Shown here: piece after piece, positions 54,542 to 62,856 of the stretch
Numbering within the stretch: the stretch's first letter is position 1
Layout: each line of letters starts with the position of its first letter
Source: Halostella litorea
GTDB taxonomy: Archaea > Halobacteriota > Halobacteria > Halobacteriales > Natronoarchaeaceae
NCBI RefSeq assembly: GCF_004785955.1
Contig: NZ_SJER01000001.1
Coordinates: 1 to 64,000, forward strand
Direction of reading: 5' to 3'
DNA: 64,000 bases
Program-made: the position numbers and the translations under genes
The notes under the pieces: generated by a model
What the model saw: only the letters and a program-made list of their open reading frames with translations
Told to the model about the DNA's origin: nothing
Databases searched by the model: none

Positions 54542-55956
54542 GCCGAGGTCACCTCCTTGAGTTCGCGGACGTCGGTGACTTCGCCGTTGACCGCCGCCGC
54601 GACGACCATCCGCGGGTTCATCAGGACGGTGCGGCCGTCCTTGCTCCCCTGCCGGCCGACGAAGTTGCGGTTCGACGAGGACGCACAGGCCTCGTCGCCC
54701 TCCAGCTGGTCCTCGTTCATGCCGAGACACATCGAACAGCCGGCGTTGCGCCACTCGAAGCCGGCCTCCTCGAACGTCTCCTTCAGGCCCTCCTCCTCGG
54801 CGGCCTTCTGTACGCGCTGGCTGCCGGGGACGACCATCGCGCGGACGTCGTCGTGGACCTCGCGGCCCTCGACGATGCGCGCCGCGCGGCGCAGGTCGGG
54901 CAGCCGGGCGTTCGTACAGGAGCCCAGGAAGGCGACGTCGATGTCGTAGCCCTCCATCGTGTCGCCCGGTTCGACGCGCATGTGCTCCTGTGCGCGCCGG
55001 GCGGTGTCCTGCTTCTCCTCGGGCAGGTCCTCGGGCTCGGGGATGGGTTCGGTCACGCCGACGCCCTGCCCGGGGGTGGTGCCCCAGGTGACGACGGGTT
55101 CGAGTTCCGAGCCGTCGATGGTGACGACGTCGTCGTACTCGGCGTCGTCGTCGGAGCGGATCGACTCCCAGTACTCCTTGCGCTCCTCGAACGCGTCGCC
55201 CTCGGGGACCTCGTCGCGCCCCTCGAGCCACTCGTAGGTGGTCTCGTCGGGGTTGACGTAGCCCGCGCGTGCGCCGCCCTCGATGGACATGTTGCAGATG
55301 GACATCCGCCCCTCCATGTCGAGGCTCTCGATGGCCTCGCCGGCGTACTCGTACACGTAGCCGACGCCGCCCTCGGTGCCCAGCCGGCGGATGATCTCCA
55401 GGATGACGTCCTTTGCCTCGACGCCGGCCGGCAGTTCGCCCGTCACCTCGATCTTCCGGACCTTCTGTTTCTCCATCGCGACGGTGCCCGTCGCGAGCAC
55501 GTCGCGGATCTGCGACGTGCCGATGCCAAAGGCCAGCGCGCCGAACGCACCGTGGGTCGAGGTGTGGCTGTCGCCACAGACGATGGTCGTGCCGGGCTGA
55601 GTGAGCCCCTGCTCCGGGCCGATGACGTGGACGATGCCCTGGTTGCCGGTCGTCGGGTCGGAGAATTCGATGCCCGCCTCGCGGACGTTCTCCTCCAGTT
55701 CGGCCATCATCTCCTCGGCGGAGTCGTCGCCGTAGGGGCGGGACTGGTCGGCCGTGGGGACGATGTGGTCGACCGTCGCGTGGGTCAGGTCCGGGTACGC
55801 GACCTCGAGGTCGCGCTCGCGGAGCATGCCGAACGCCTGAGGGCTCGTCACCTCGTGGATGAGGTGGAGGCCGACGAACAGCTGGTCCTGTCCGGTCGGC
55901 AGTTCGGTCACCTTGTGCTCGTCCCAGACCTTGTCGTACAGCGTGCCCTGACTCAT
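54538..55956 (-). CDS. leuC: 3-isopropylmalate dehydratase, large subunit
   Basis: LeuC carries the 4Fe-4S cluster of isopropylmalate isomerase. The 472-residue protein has the aconitase-family motifs [28 protein letters not shown] (first cluster Cys) and [15 protein letters not shown] (the Cys-X2-Cys pair). It begins [20 protein letters not shown], as in bacterial-type LeuC rather than the homoaconitase group. The gene overlaps the small upstream ORF and leuD by 4 nt each, making a tightly packed operon. Confidence 0.95.
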   Translation of the reverse strand: MSQGTLYDKVWDEHKVTELPTGQDQLFVGLHLIHEVTSPQAFGMLRERDLEVAYPDLTHATVDHIVPTADQSRPYGDDSAEEMMAELEENVREAGIEFSDPTTGNQGIVHVIGPEQGLTQPGTTIVCGDSHTSTHGAFGALAFGIGTSQIRDVLATGTVAMEKQKVRKIEVTGELPAGVEAKDVILEIIRRLGTEGGVGYVYEYAGEAIESLDMEGRMSICNMSIEGGARAGYVNPDETTYEWLEGRDEVPEGDAFEERKEYWESIRSDDDAEYDDVVTIDGSELEPVVTWGTTPGQGVGVTEPIPEPEDLPEEKQDTARRAQEHMRVEPGDTMEGYDIDVAFLGSCTNARLPDLRRAARIVEGREVHDDVRAMVVPGSQRVQKAAEEEGLKETFEEAGFEWRNAGCSMCLGMNEDQLEGDEACASSSNRNFVGRQGSKDGRTVLMNPRMVVAAAVNGEVTDVRELKEVTSA

Positions 55957-56189
55957 CTGTCGGCTACGTCCCCGTCGTGTTCGCCGCCGCGCTCGAAGAC
56001 GCGGTTGGCCCCGTCGCCCTCGGGGGCGTCGTGGCTCACGTCGCGCATCTCGCTCGTCGGCCCTTCGTCGGACTCCTCCGCGGTTCGCTGCCCGCCGTCG
56101 GCGACGACGGTCGGGCCGCGCTGGAAGATCCGCCCCGTGCTCCGGTCGTCGTGCGGGTGCGTGTGGTCGATGTCTTGCATGTCAGTCAT
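55953..56189 (-). CDS. small acidic ORF between ilvC and leuC, unknown
   Basis: The 78-residue product is highly hydrophilic and probably disordered: [20 protein letters not shown], then [13 protein letters not shown] and a related second copy [14 protein letters not shown]. The motif (I/V)-F-(Q/E)-R-G occurs twice, suggesting two short linear binding motifs. It overlaps leuC by 4 nt and the ilvC end by 8 nt, or starts just after the ilvC stop if the ATG at 56180 is used. It is therefore surely transcribed with the operon. I know no function. Confidence 0.6.
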   Translation of the reverse strand: MTDMQDIDHTHPHDDRSTGRIFQRGPTVVADGGQRTAEESDEGPTSEMRDVSHDAPEGDGANRVFERGGEHDGDVADR

Positions 56190-57237
56190 CGGCCGTCACC
56201 TGTTCTTTCTCCGTGTCGGCCTCCTGCTCGTCGGCCCACGCGAACAGGTCGCGCAGGCGCTCGCCGACCTCCTCTATCTCGTGGTTCTTCTCGGCCTCCC
56301 GGAGCTGGGTGTAGCTCGGGCGGCCGGCCTGGTTCTCCGCGATCCACTCCCGGGCGAACTCGCCGTTCTGGACCTTCTCCAGCGTCTCCTCCATATTCTC
56401 CCGGACGGTGTCGTCGACGATCTCGTCGCCCTGCACGAGGCCGCCGTACTCGGCGGTGTCGGAGACGGAGTCCCACATCCCGCCGAGCCCGCCCTCGTAC
56501 ATCAGGTCGACGATGAGCTTCAGCTCGTTCAGGCACTCGAAGTACGCCGCCTCCGGGCTGTAGCCGTTGTCGACGAGCGTCTCGTAGCCGTGCTTGACCA
56601 GCGAGGTGACGCCGCCACAGAGGACGGCCTGCTCGCCGAACAGGTCGGACTCGACCTCCTCGCGGAACGTCGTCTCCAGCACGCCGGCGCGGGCACAGCC
56701 GATCCCCTGAGCGTAGGCCAGCGCCTCGTCGGTCGCCTCGCCGGTGGCGTCCTGGTACACCGCCAGCAGCGCGGGCGTGCCCTCCTCTTTCTCGTAGTTG
56801 CGGCGGACGAGGTGGCCCGGGCTCTTCGGGGCGACCATCGTCACGTCCACGTCCTCCGGGGGCTGGATCTGGTTGTAGTGGATGTTGAAGCCGTGGGCGA
56901 ACTGCAGGGTGTCGCCCGGCTCCAGGTTCGGCTCGACGGCGTGCTCGTACACGTCGGGCTGGACCGTGTCGGGCACCAGCACCGACACGACGTCGGCCGC
57001 GGCGGCGGCCTCCGCCGGCGTCGTCACCGTCAGGCCCTCCTCCTCGGCGGCGGCGCGGGAGGCCGACCCCTCGCGGAGGCCGACGACCACGTCCACGCCG
57101 CTCTCGTGGAGGTTGAGCGAGTGGGCGTGCCCCTGGCTGCCGTAGCCGAGCACGGCGACCGTCTTGTCCTCGATGTGCGCGCTGTCCGCGTCGTCCTCGT
57201 AGTGTACCGTCGTGGTGAATGCGTCGTCGTCTGTCAT
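56182..57237 (-). CDS. ilvC: ketol-acid reductoisomerase
   Basis: IlvC converts acetolactate or acetohydroxybutyrate to the dihydroxy acid with NADPH and Mg2+. The class I enzyme of 351 residues has the Rossmann motif [20 protein letters not shown]. It also has [20 protein letters not shown] and the metal-site block [20 protein letters not shown]. The Asp/Glu-rich C-terminus is halophilic. The start [18 protein letters not shown] matches the family length. It lies 28 bp after ilvN in the operon. Confidence 0.96.
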   Translation of the reverse strand: MTDDDAFTTTVHYEDDADSAHIEDKTVAVLGYGSQGHAHSLNLHESGVDVVVGLREGSASRAAAEEEGLTVTTPAEAAAAADVVSVLVPDTVQPDVYEHAVEPNLEPGDTLQFAHGFNIHYNQIQPPEDVDVTMVAPKSPGHLVRRNYEKEEGTPALLAVYQDATGEATDEALAYAQGIGCARAGVLETTFREEVESDLFGEQAVLCGGVTSLVKHGYETLVDNGYSPEAAYFECLNELKLIVDLMYEGGLGGMWDSVSDTAEYGGLVQGDEIVDDTVRENMEETLEKVQNGEFAREWIAENQAGRPSYTQLREAEKNHEIEEVGERLRDLFAWADEQEADTEKEQVTADD

Positions 57238-57265
57238 TGTGTCTCCGTTGTTGGGTCGCGAATCG

Positions 57266-57856
57266 TCACTGCGTCTGTTCCGCGCCGCGCTCGAGGGCGG
57301 CGGTGCCGGTGCGGACGACCTCCCGGATGTCGAACCGCCGGAAGGTGTCGACTGCGGCGTTTATCTTCTGTCTGCTGCCCGTGATCTCGACGGTGACCGT
57401 CTCCTGGCTGGCGTCGACGGCCTCACCGCCGTACATCTCTGCGACGGACTGGACCTGGTCGGGCGCTTCGCCGTCGACCTTGATCAGCGCCAGCTCCCGC
57501 TGGGACGCCGTCGGCTCCAGTTCGGTCACCGAGATGACCGGGATGAGCTTCTCCAGTTGCTTCTTGGCCTGTTCGACGCCCGGGTCCGGCTCCTCGATGA
57601 CGAGGGTGATCCGGGCGCGGTTCTCGTCCTCCGTCGGCCCGACGGTGAGGCTCTCGATGTTGAACTGCCGCCGGGAGAACAGCCCCGAGACGGCGGCCAG
57701 CACGCCGGGCTCGTGTTTGACCGTCGCCGACAGCACCGCGCGCCGCGGCTCGGGCTCGGCCTCGACCTCCGGGTCGATCCGCACGCCCTGGGAGTTGCGG
57801 CGGCCGTCGGGGTGTGGTCGCTCGTCCGGTGCAGCGCCGGGGAGTCCTCCTGTCAT
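57266..57856 (-). CDS. ilvN: acetolactate synthase, regulatory small subunit
   Basis: IlvN binds branched-chain amino acids through an ACT domain and adjusts IlvB activity and feedback. In this 196-residue protein the ACT domain spans about 38-115, with [20 protein letters not shown] and [12 protein letters not shown]. The C-terminal ALS_ss_C domain contains [18 protein letters not shown] and [11 protein letters not shown]. Residues 1-37 form a haloarchaeal extension. It starts 13 bp after ilvB on the same strand. Confidence 0.94.
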   Translation of the reverse strand: MTGGLPGAAPDERPHPDGRRNSQGVRIDPEVEAEPEPRRAVLSATVKHEPGVLAAVSGLFSRRQFNIESLTVGPTEDENRARITLVIEEPDPGVEQAKKQLEKLIPVISVTELEPTASQRELALIKVDGEAPDQVQSVAEMYGGEAVDASQETVTVEITGSRQKINAAVDTFRRFDIREVVRTGTAALERGAEQTQ

Positions 57857-57869
57857 GTGTGTCCCTCCA

Positions 57870-59660
57870 TTAGAGCTGGTCCAGGTGGTCGGCTTTCAGT
57901 GCGAACTTCCCGTTTTTCCCGCCGCTTGGGACCATCGGGAAGACGTTCTCCTCGGGGTCGATGTGGAAGTCGATCACGCTCGGCCCGTCGTACTCGACGG
58001 CCGCCGCGACCGCGTCCTCGACGCCGTCGTAGTCGGCGACGGTGAACCCGCGCGCGCCGAACGCCTCCGCCAGTTTGGCGAAGTCGGGACACCACGAGTA
58101 CTCCGAGGCCATCCGCCGGCCCTCGAAGAAGCCGTCCTGCCACTGCCGGACCATGCCGACGTACTCGTTGTTGAGGACGGCGACGGTGATGTCCATGTTC
58201 TCGCGGACCGCGACCGACAGCTCCTGGATCGTCATCAGGAACGAGCCGTCGCCCTCGAAGCAGACGACCGACTGGTCGTCGTCCGCAGCCAGCCGCGCGC
58301 CGATGGCGGCGGGCAGGCCGTACCCCATCGTCCCCAGGCCGTGGGAGGAAACCCACGTCCGGGGTTCGGTGTACGTCCAGAACTGGAACGCCCACATCTG
58401 GTGCTGGCCGACGCCGGTGGTGACGACGGTGTCGTCGTCGGTCGCCTCGTCCAGCACCTCGACGACGAACTGCGGCTTCAGCGGCTCGTCGTCGGGCGTC
58501 GCGTAGTCCATCGGGTACTCGTCCTTCCAGGCCCCGACCTGCTCGCGCCACTCGGCGTAGCGGTCCGAGGGGTCCGGACGGCGGTCCAGTTCGTCGTCCA
58601 ACTGGTCGATGACGCGGCCAGCGTCGCCGATCAGCGGGTAGTCCGCGTGGACGTTCTTGCTGATCTCCGCCGGGTCGATGTCGACGTGGACGACGTCGGC
58701 CTCCGGCGCGAAGGAGTCGACGCCGCCGGTGAGGCGGTCGTCGAAGCGCGTGCCGATCCCCACCAGCACGTCGCAGTGGGTGATCGCCATGTTGGCGTAG
58801 CCGGTGCCGTGCATCCCAGCGACCTCCAGCGAGAGGTCGTCGTCCTCGGGGAACGCGCCGATGCCGGGCATCGTCGTGATGACCGGAATCTCGTACTCGC
58901 GGGCGAACGCGCGCAGTTCGTCGGTCGCCTCGCCCTTGATCACGCCGCCGCCGGCCAGGATGACCGGTTTCTCCGCGGCCGCGATGGCGTCCGCGGCGGC
59001 CTCGACGGCGTCGTCGTCGGCCTCCTCGGGCGGGTTGTACGTGTCCGGCGTCTCGGCCTCGCCCGGTTCGACGTCGGTCTCGGCCTGCGTCACGTCCTTC
59101 GGCAGGTCGACGAGCGTCGGCCCCTGCCGCCCCTCGCTGGCGACGGCGAAGGCCTCGCCGACCACGTCGCCGACGGTGTCCTCGTCGCCCGCGAAGTAGT
59201 TCGTCTTCGTGATCGGGTCGGTGACGCCCGTGGTGTCCGTCTCCTGGAACGCGTCGTTGCCGACGAAGTCCGTCGGAACCTGCCCCGTCAGCGCGATCAT
59301 CGGGTCCGAGTCCATCGACGCGTCGGCGATGCCGGTGACGAGGTTCGTCGCCCCCGGCCCGGACGTGGCCAGGCAGACCCCGGGGTCGCCCGAGACGATG
59401 CCGAAGGCGTCGGCCGCGTGGGCCGCGCCCTGTTCGTGGGCCATCGTGACGTGGTTCAGGTCCGAGTGGTACAGCGCGTCGTAGACGGGCATGATCGCCC
59501 CGCCCTGGACGCCGAACAGGTACTCGGCACCGGTGTTTTCGAGGGCGCGGACGACCGACGACGCGCCGGTCGTGACGCCCTCGGGGGTGTCCTCGGCCGC
59601 CTCGTCGCTCGCGGCCGCCTCGGCCTCGGTCTGCGTGGTCGGGGGGACCTGCTCGCTCAT
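57870..59660 (-). CDS. ilvB: acetolactate synthase, catalytic large subunit
   Basis: IlvB condenses two pyruvates (or pyruvate and 2-oxobutanoate) with TPP. The 596-residue protein has the TPP-activating glutamate in MAHEQGAAHAADAFG, substrate-channel residues in TSGPGATNLVTGIADA, and the TPP-Mg2+ motif EGDGSFLMTIQEL with NNEYVGMVRQWQ. The first 30 residues are an acidic, poorly conserved extension. It is the first enzyme gene of the operon and is preceded by a leader of about 300 nt with a coding mini-ORF. Its ATG overlaps the stop of a second, Pro/Thr-rich frame in that leader. Confidence 0.96.
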   Translation of the reverse strand: MSEQVPPTTQTEAEAAASDEAAEDTPEGVTTGASSVVRALENTGAEYLFGVQGGAIMPVYDALYHSDLNHVTMAHEQGAAHAADAFGIVSGDPGVCLATSGPGATNLVTGIADASMDSDPMIALTGQVPTDFVGNDAFQETDTTGVTDPITKTNYFAGDEDTVGDVVGEAFAVASEGRQGPTLVDLPKDVTQAETDVEPGEAETPDTYNPPEEADDDAVEAAADAIAAAEKPVILAGGGVIKGEATDELRAFAREYEIPVITTMPGIGAFPEDDDLSLEVAGMHGTGYANMAITHCDVLVGIGTRFDDRLTGGVDSFAPEADVVHVDIDPAEISKNVHADYPLIGDAGRVIDQLDDELDRRPDPSDRYAEWREQVGAWKDEYPMDYATPDDEPLKPQFVVEVLDEATDDDTVVTTGVGQHQMWAFQFWTYTEPRTWVSSHGLGTMGYGLPAAIGARLAADDDQSVVCFEGDGSFLMTIQELSVAVRENMDITVAVLNNEYVGMVRQWQDGFFEGRRMASEYSWCPDFAKLAEAFGARGFTVADYDGVEDAVAAAVEYDGPSVIDFHIDPEENVFPMVPSGGKNGKFALKADHLDQL

Positions 59661-59856
59661 CGGTTCACCCCGTTAGCTGTGGCGGCGGTTCGGCCGTGGG
59701 TCGGCGGGCGATGCTGTCGCGGCGACGTCGGCGCTGCTGCCGGCGTCGGGTCGGCGGACGGTGTCGGTCGTGTCGTCGGTGTGCGTTCGGTGAACATGGT
59801 CGTGGCGCGTGCCGGGTGGCTGCTGGTCGGTGCGGAGAACGGTCGGTGAGGTGGTG
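59661..59856 (-). other. C-rich, U-poor leader segment before ilvB
   Basis: On the minus strand this 196-nt stretch of the ilvB leader is dominated by C and A and has few U and fewer G than C. It also holds an ATG at 59797 that opens a 46-codon Pro/Thr/Ala-rich frame (MFTERTPTTRPTPSADPTPA onward). That frame's TGA overlaps the ilvB ATG by 4 nt. It could be a translated coupling ORF or simply a result of composition. Confidence 0.4.
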
Positions 59857-59882
59857 TTGCAGGGGCTAGCGAGCCCCTACAA
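59857..59882 (-). promoter_or_regulatory. Hairpin in the ilvB leader spanning the leader-peptide stop
   Basis: Eleven-nucleotide arms (59872-59882 and 59857-59867) pair around a CGCT loop. On the minus-strand RNA the only non-Watson-Crick pair is U.G, whereas on the plus strand it would be a C-A mismatch, so the structure fits minus-strand RNA. The last codons and the TAG of the leader peptide lie inside it. The hexamer GCUCGC in its 5' arm and loop can instead pair with GCGAGC 45 nt upstream (59917-59922). No U-tract follows. Confidence 0.6.
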
Positions 59883-59958
59883 TGATGCCGAGAAGAGCGG
59901 GCAGGACGGCCGGACCGCTCGCGGACCGCACGCGACCGGTGGTGAGTGGCCGTCTCAT
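59866..59958 (-). CDS. putative ilv leader peptide, 30 aa
   Basis: An ATG at 59958 opens 30 codons ending in TAG at 59866-59868. Nine of 30 residues are Leu, Val or Ile, and seven of these fall in the last 13 residues: AVLPALLGIIVGAR. The start lies about 29 nt after a TATA box (59984-59990), so translation would be leaderless. Several of its branched-chain codons (CTT, ATT, GTA) end in A or T, unlike the GC-ending codons preferred by neighbouring genes. The layout matches bacterial ilv/leu attenuator peptides. Archaeal precedent is unknown to me, so the role is inferred. Confidence 0.5.
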   Translation of the reverse strand: MRRPLTTGRVRSASGPAVLPALLGIIVGAR

Positions 59959-59967
59959 CGGTATCGG

Positions 59968-60012
59968 ATCGTTGCCCGCCCGGATTATAACTCTTGTGCG
60001 CGGTGCAACGAT
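59968..60012. promoter_or_regulatory. Inverted repeat flanking the ilvB TATA box
   Basis: ATCGTTGC (59968-59975) and GCAACGAT (60005-60012) form a perfect 8-bp inverted repeat whose centre (59990) is the TATA element. A regulator bridging both arms could cover BRE, TATA and start site. An Lrp-type protein is a reasonable candidate, but none is encoded nearby. Confidence 0.4.
59984..59990 (-). promoter_or_regulatory. TATA box of the ilvBNC-leuCD operon
   Basis: TTATAAT on the minus strand predicts transcription from about 59960, at the ATG of the leader peptide and about 300 nt before ilvB. No other good TATA box is seen closer to ilvB. Confidence 0.6.
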
Positions 60013-60165
60013 TGCGCGCGTCACCGCGGGCCGTGACGGCGGTCCCGGCGTCGACGCCGGGGCGGCCGACCGTTCCCGTTCGCGAGCCCGGTTCGCGTGG
60101 CCGCCGCTGGGCGGCGCGGTGGTCCACCTGTCGCTGACAGGGGGAGGCGAACCGGGCGGACGTCA

Positions 60166-61405
60166 TCAGGCGCGGACCTCCTCCTGTTCGCGCTCGACGC
60201 CCTCCTCGCGGGCGAACTCCTTCAGGTCGCTCATCGTGACGCGCTGTTTCTCCGCGCCGTAGTCCTTGACGCGGCGCGTCACGGCGCGTACCTGGTCGTC
60301 GGTCGGGTCGAAGCCCGCGTCCTGCAGGCGCTCCCGTACCGAGTGGTTGCCGGTGTGCTTGCCCAGTACCAGTTCGCGCTGCGCGCCGACCATCTCCGGG
60401 GTCATGACCCCCGGCTCGAACGTGTCGGAGTTCTCGATGACGCCGGCGGCGTGGATGCCGCTCTCGTGGGCGAAGGCGTTGTCGCCGACGACGGGCTTGT
60501 TGCCCGGCACGTCGACGCCCGACTTCTCCTCGACCAGCCGCGACAGCGCCGTGATCCCGGTCGTGTCGATGCCGGTGTCGACCTGGTAGACGCTCTCGAT
60601 GGCCATCACGAACTCCTCGTAGGCCGCGTTCCCGGCGCGCTCGCCGATGGAGTTGACGCTGACCTGCGCCTGGTCCGCGCCGGCCTCGATGCCGGAGACG
60701 GCGTTGGCCGTCGCCATCCCGAAGTCGTCGTGGGTGTGGACGTCCACGCGGGCGGTCGTGTGCTCACAGACCATCTCGATTAGGTCGTGGAACCGCCGCG
60801 GCGTCGCCACGCCGCAGGTGTCCGGGATGTTGATCCAGTCCGTGCCGGCCTCGGTGACGGCCTCGATGACCTCGATCAGGAACGACTCGCTCGTCCGGGT
60901 CGCGTCCATCGGGGAGAACATCACCTCGACCCCGGCGTCCTGCAGGCGGGAGACGGCGTCGACGGACCGCTCGACCACCTGCTCGCGTGTCGCGTGCATC
61001 GAGTCCTCTATCTGGACGTCGCTGGTGGACGCGAACACGTGCACCATCTCGACGCCGGCGTCTAAGGCCGCCTCGATGTCCTTGTCGACGACGCGGGCCA
61101 GCCCGCAGACCGTCGTATCTGTGCTTTTAGCGATGTCGCGCACGGCCTCGAACTCGGCGTCGGAGTTGACGGGGAACCCGGCCTCTATGACGTGGGTTCC
61201 CATCCGGTCGAGAGCCGCGGCTATCTCGCGTTTGTCCTCGTAGGAGAACGACGTGCGCGGCGACTGCTCCCCGTCGCGGAGCGTCGTGTCGAAAACTCGT
61301 GCGCCGTCTATCTCGCTAGTGGAATCTAACGTGCCCTGGAAGAACTCGATCCCCCCGGCTTGTACCGGAGGACGAACCCATGGACTGCGTGTTGCGCTCA
61401 GGCAT
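60166..61405 (-). CDS. leuA: 2-isopropylmalate synthase (or citramalate synthase), apparent +1 frameshift
   Basis: The enzyme condenses acetyl-CoA with 2-oxoisovalerate (LeuA) or pyruvate (CimA). Conserved motifs are DTTLRDGEQSPRTSFS (metal and substrate residues), VDVHTHDDFGMATANA, SVNSIGERAGNAAYE and the FAHESGIHAAGV subdomain. The C-terminal LeuA dimer/regulatory domain is absent or very short, as in several archaeal forms. The only start downstream of the TATA box is an ATG at 61405 in another frame (MPERNTQSMGSSSGTSRG). Skipping one G of the run at 61351-61356 joins it to IEFFQGTLDS, giving about 412 residues. No ATG, GTG or TTG precedes the catalytic motif in the enzyme frame after the promoter. 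Confidence 0.85.
61351..61356 (-). other. G6 run at the leuA frame junction
   Basis: Six consecutive G on the minus strand lie exactly where the frame of the leaderless ATG must change to the enzyme frame. With five G the gene would be a single uninterrupted CDS. The cause may be an assembly or read error, a natural indel, or programmed slippage. Confidence 0.7.
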
Positions 61406-61430
61406 GGTATCTGTACTGGGGGGTGCTCCG

Positions 61431-61440
61431 GTATATAAAA
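61431..61440 (-). promoter_or_regulatory. TATA box of leuA
   Basis: TTTTATATAC on the minus strand is centred 31 nt before the ATG at 61405 and predicts a leader of about 4 nt. It lies inside the upstream part of the long enzyme-frame ORF, so the in-frame ATG at 61458 cannot be the start. Confidence 0.65.
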
Positions 61441-61665
61441 CTGTCCCTGTGACAGCATCTGATAGCAGGATGACAGACGTTCGTGAGCGGCGGCTGAGAG
61501 AGAATCGCAAGACGTAGTCGGCCTTACTGTCTACATATGTCCTATTACACTACTCCATGATAGTGTTTCAGAACGGCTGGGGAGAAACCGTGATATTGAA
61601 TATTCCCCACCTGAAGTGAGAAAATAATCCGTTTGTGAACTCGCGCGCGCTCCCTTGGGGTCGGA
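61441..61665. other. Intergenic region, AT-rich, with two palindromes
   Basis: Between leuA and the ferritin operon the DNA turns AT-rich (61530-61640). It contains ACACTA-N8-TAGTGT (61547-61566) and the palindrome ATATT-G-AATAT (61593-61603). Both are operator-like and lie upstream of the ferritin-like gene. A promoter for that operon must lie here. I see no further gene. Confidence 0.4.
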
Positions 61666-61815
61666 GTGATCAGTCGCGGAGTCGGTACGGCGAATCCGTT
61701 CGGGAGGGGAGTCCCCGAGCAGATCGTGTTGCTGGTGAGCGTCGGACTCAACGCCGTCGCGTACGCCGCATGGCCGGAGCATAAGCCGCTGGCCGTGGAA
61801 CGCCAACGCGTATGA
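61666..61815 (+). CDS. possible 49-aa membrane-associated protein
   Basis: A GTG at 61666 opens 49 codons: MISRGVGTANPFGRGVPEQI, a hydrophobic stretch VLLVSVGLNAVAYAAW, then a charged end PEHKPLAVERQRV. Its TGA overlaps the ATG of the ferritin-like gene (ATGA), the same coupling seen in other operons of this window. I know no family. The one possible membrane helix and the overlap support a real gene, but the GTG start and short length leave doubt. Confidence 0.4.
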   Translation: MISRGVGTANPFGRGVPEQIVLLVSVGLNAVAYAAWPEHKPLAVERQRV

Positions 61816-62267
61816 CGAACGAGGAAGTGACCCGGCTACTGCGGAAGGCGTACGGAGACGAGATAGAGACCGTGATGAACTACCTCACGAACTCCATCGT
61901 GCTGGACGGGGTCAGCGCCGAGGAGGTCAAGGAGAGCCTGGAGACCGACATCCAGGAGGAACTGGACCACGCCCGGATGCTCGGCGAGCGCCTCAAACAG
62001 CTCGACGAGCGGCCGCCGGCGTCGATGGACTTCCAGGCGCGACAGGAGAGCCTCCAGCCCCCCGAGGATTCGACGGACGTGCTCTCGGTCATCGAGGGCG
62101 TGCTCGAGGCCGAGGAGGACGCCATCGAGACGTACCGGTCGCTCATCGACGCCGCCGAGGACGCCGACGACCCCGTGACCGAGGACTACGCGGTGACCAT
62201 CCTCGCCGACGAGGAGGCCCACCGCACCGAGTTCCGCGGCTTCCGCAAGGAGTACCGAAGCGACTGA
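61812..62267 (+). CDS. ferritin-like/rubrerythrin-fold protein
   Basis: The 151-residue four-helix protein has carboxylate patterns for a di-iron site: YGDEIETVMNYL in helix 1, ETDIQEELDHARMLGERL (E-x2-H) in helix 2, EGVLEAEEDAIETYRSL in helix 3 and ILADEEAHRTEFRGF (E-x2-H) in helix 4. It may store iron or detoxify peroxide, similar to bacterioferritin-like or DUF892-related proteins. There is no rubredoxin domain and no haem-ligand Met at the expected place. It overlaps the upstream 49-aa frame by 4 nt. Confidence 0.85.
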   Translation: MTNEEVTRLLRKAYGDEIETVMNYLTNSIVLDGVSAEEVKESLETDIQEELDHARMLGERLKQLDERPPASMDFQARQESLQPPEDSTDVLSVIEGVLEAEEDAIETYRSLIDAAEDADDPVTEDYAVTILADEEAHRTEFRGFRKEYRSD

Positions 62268-62376
62268 CTGGCAGGGCATCGGTCGCTGTCCGCCGTCGGC
62301 TCCGGGGGGCGCCGGAGTCCGTCCGGAGCCCCTCGGGAGCCGAGGGTTTTTCTCGGATGGGGTTCACCGGGAGCGT

Positions 62377-62676
62377 ATGAGCGACTTCAGCCTCGACCTC
62401 AGGGCGGTCGAGGACCACATCGAGGACGAGGAAGACGGGGAGGGGACCGCGCGGGTCGAACTCGGGGTGCTCGACGGGACGACGCCGGACGAGGAGTGGA
62501 TCGAGGCGGTCGAGTCCGGGTCGGTCCTCGTGTTGAACGTCGAGGGCGACGTGAACGAACTCGCCGCGGGGTTCGCACGCGACGTGAAGGACGACGGCGG
62601 CGAACTCGTCCACTTCCGCGGGTTCCTGCTGGTCGCGCCCGCTGGCGTCCGTATCGACACCGACCGACTGGGATAG
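62377..62676 (+). CDS. DUF5779 family protein
   Basis: The 99-residue haloarchaeal protein starts MSDFSLDLRAVEDHIEDEED. The rest has alternating strands and helices (VLDGTTPDEEWIEAVESGSV, LVLNVEGDVNELAAGFARDV, LVHFRGFLLVAPAGVRI). It is small, soluble and acidic. The family is DUF5779 as I recall it; function is unknown. In this window it is the last gene before the replication origin, about 180 bp from the first ORB. Confidence 0.7.
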   Translation: MSDFSLDLRAVEDHIEDEEDGEGTARVELGVLDGTTPDEEWIEAVESGSVLVLNVEGDVNELAAGFARDVKDDGGELVHFRGFLLVAPAGVRIDTDRLG

Positions 62677-62856
62677 CGTCCTCCCGAGGCACCACTCCTC
62701 AGTCGTTCCCCGTTCCAGTTTCCAGTCACTCTCCGTTCCGGTGTCTCTCCTGTTGCTGCCCAGTACATCCCGTCGCTCCTCCAGCACACTCCACTGCTAT
62801 ACCGGGTCGGACAGCCGTTTCGGGCCGCCGTCGGTGACGGGAGTCGAAGGACACAC

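Noticed and set aside
61531-61806. 91-codon minus-strand frame between leuA and the ferritin gene
   Set aside because: It has mixed low-quality composition, no start context, and covers the AT-rich promoter region and its palindromes.
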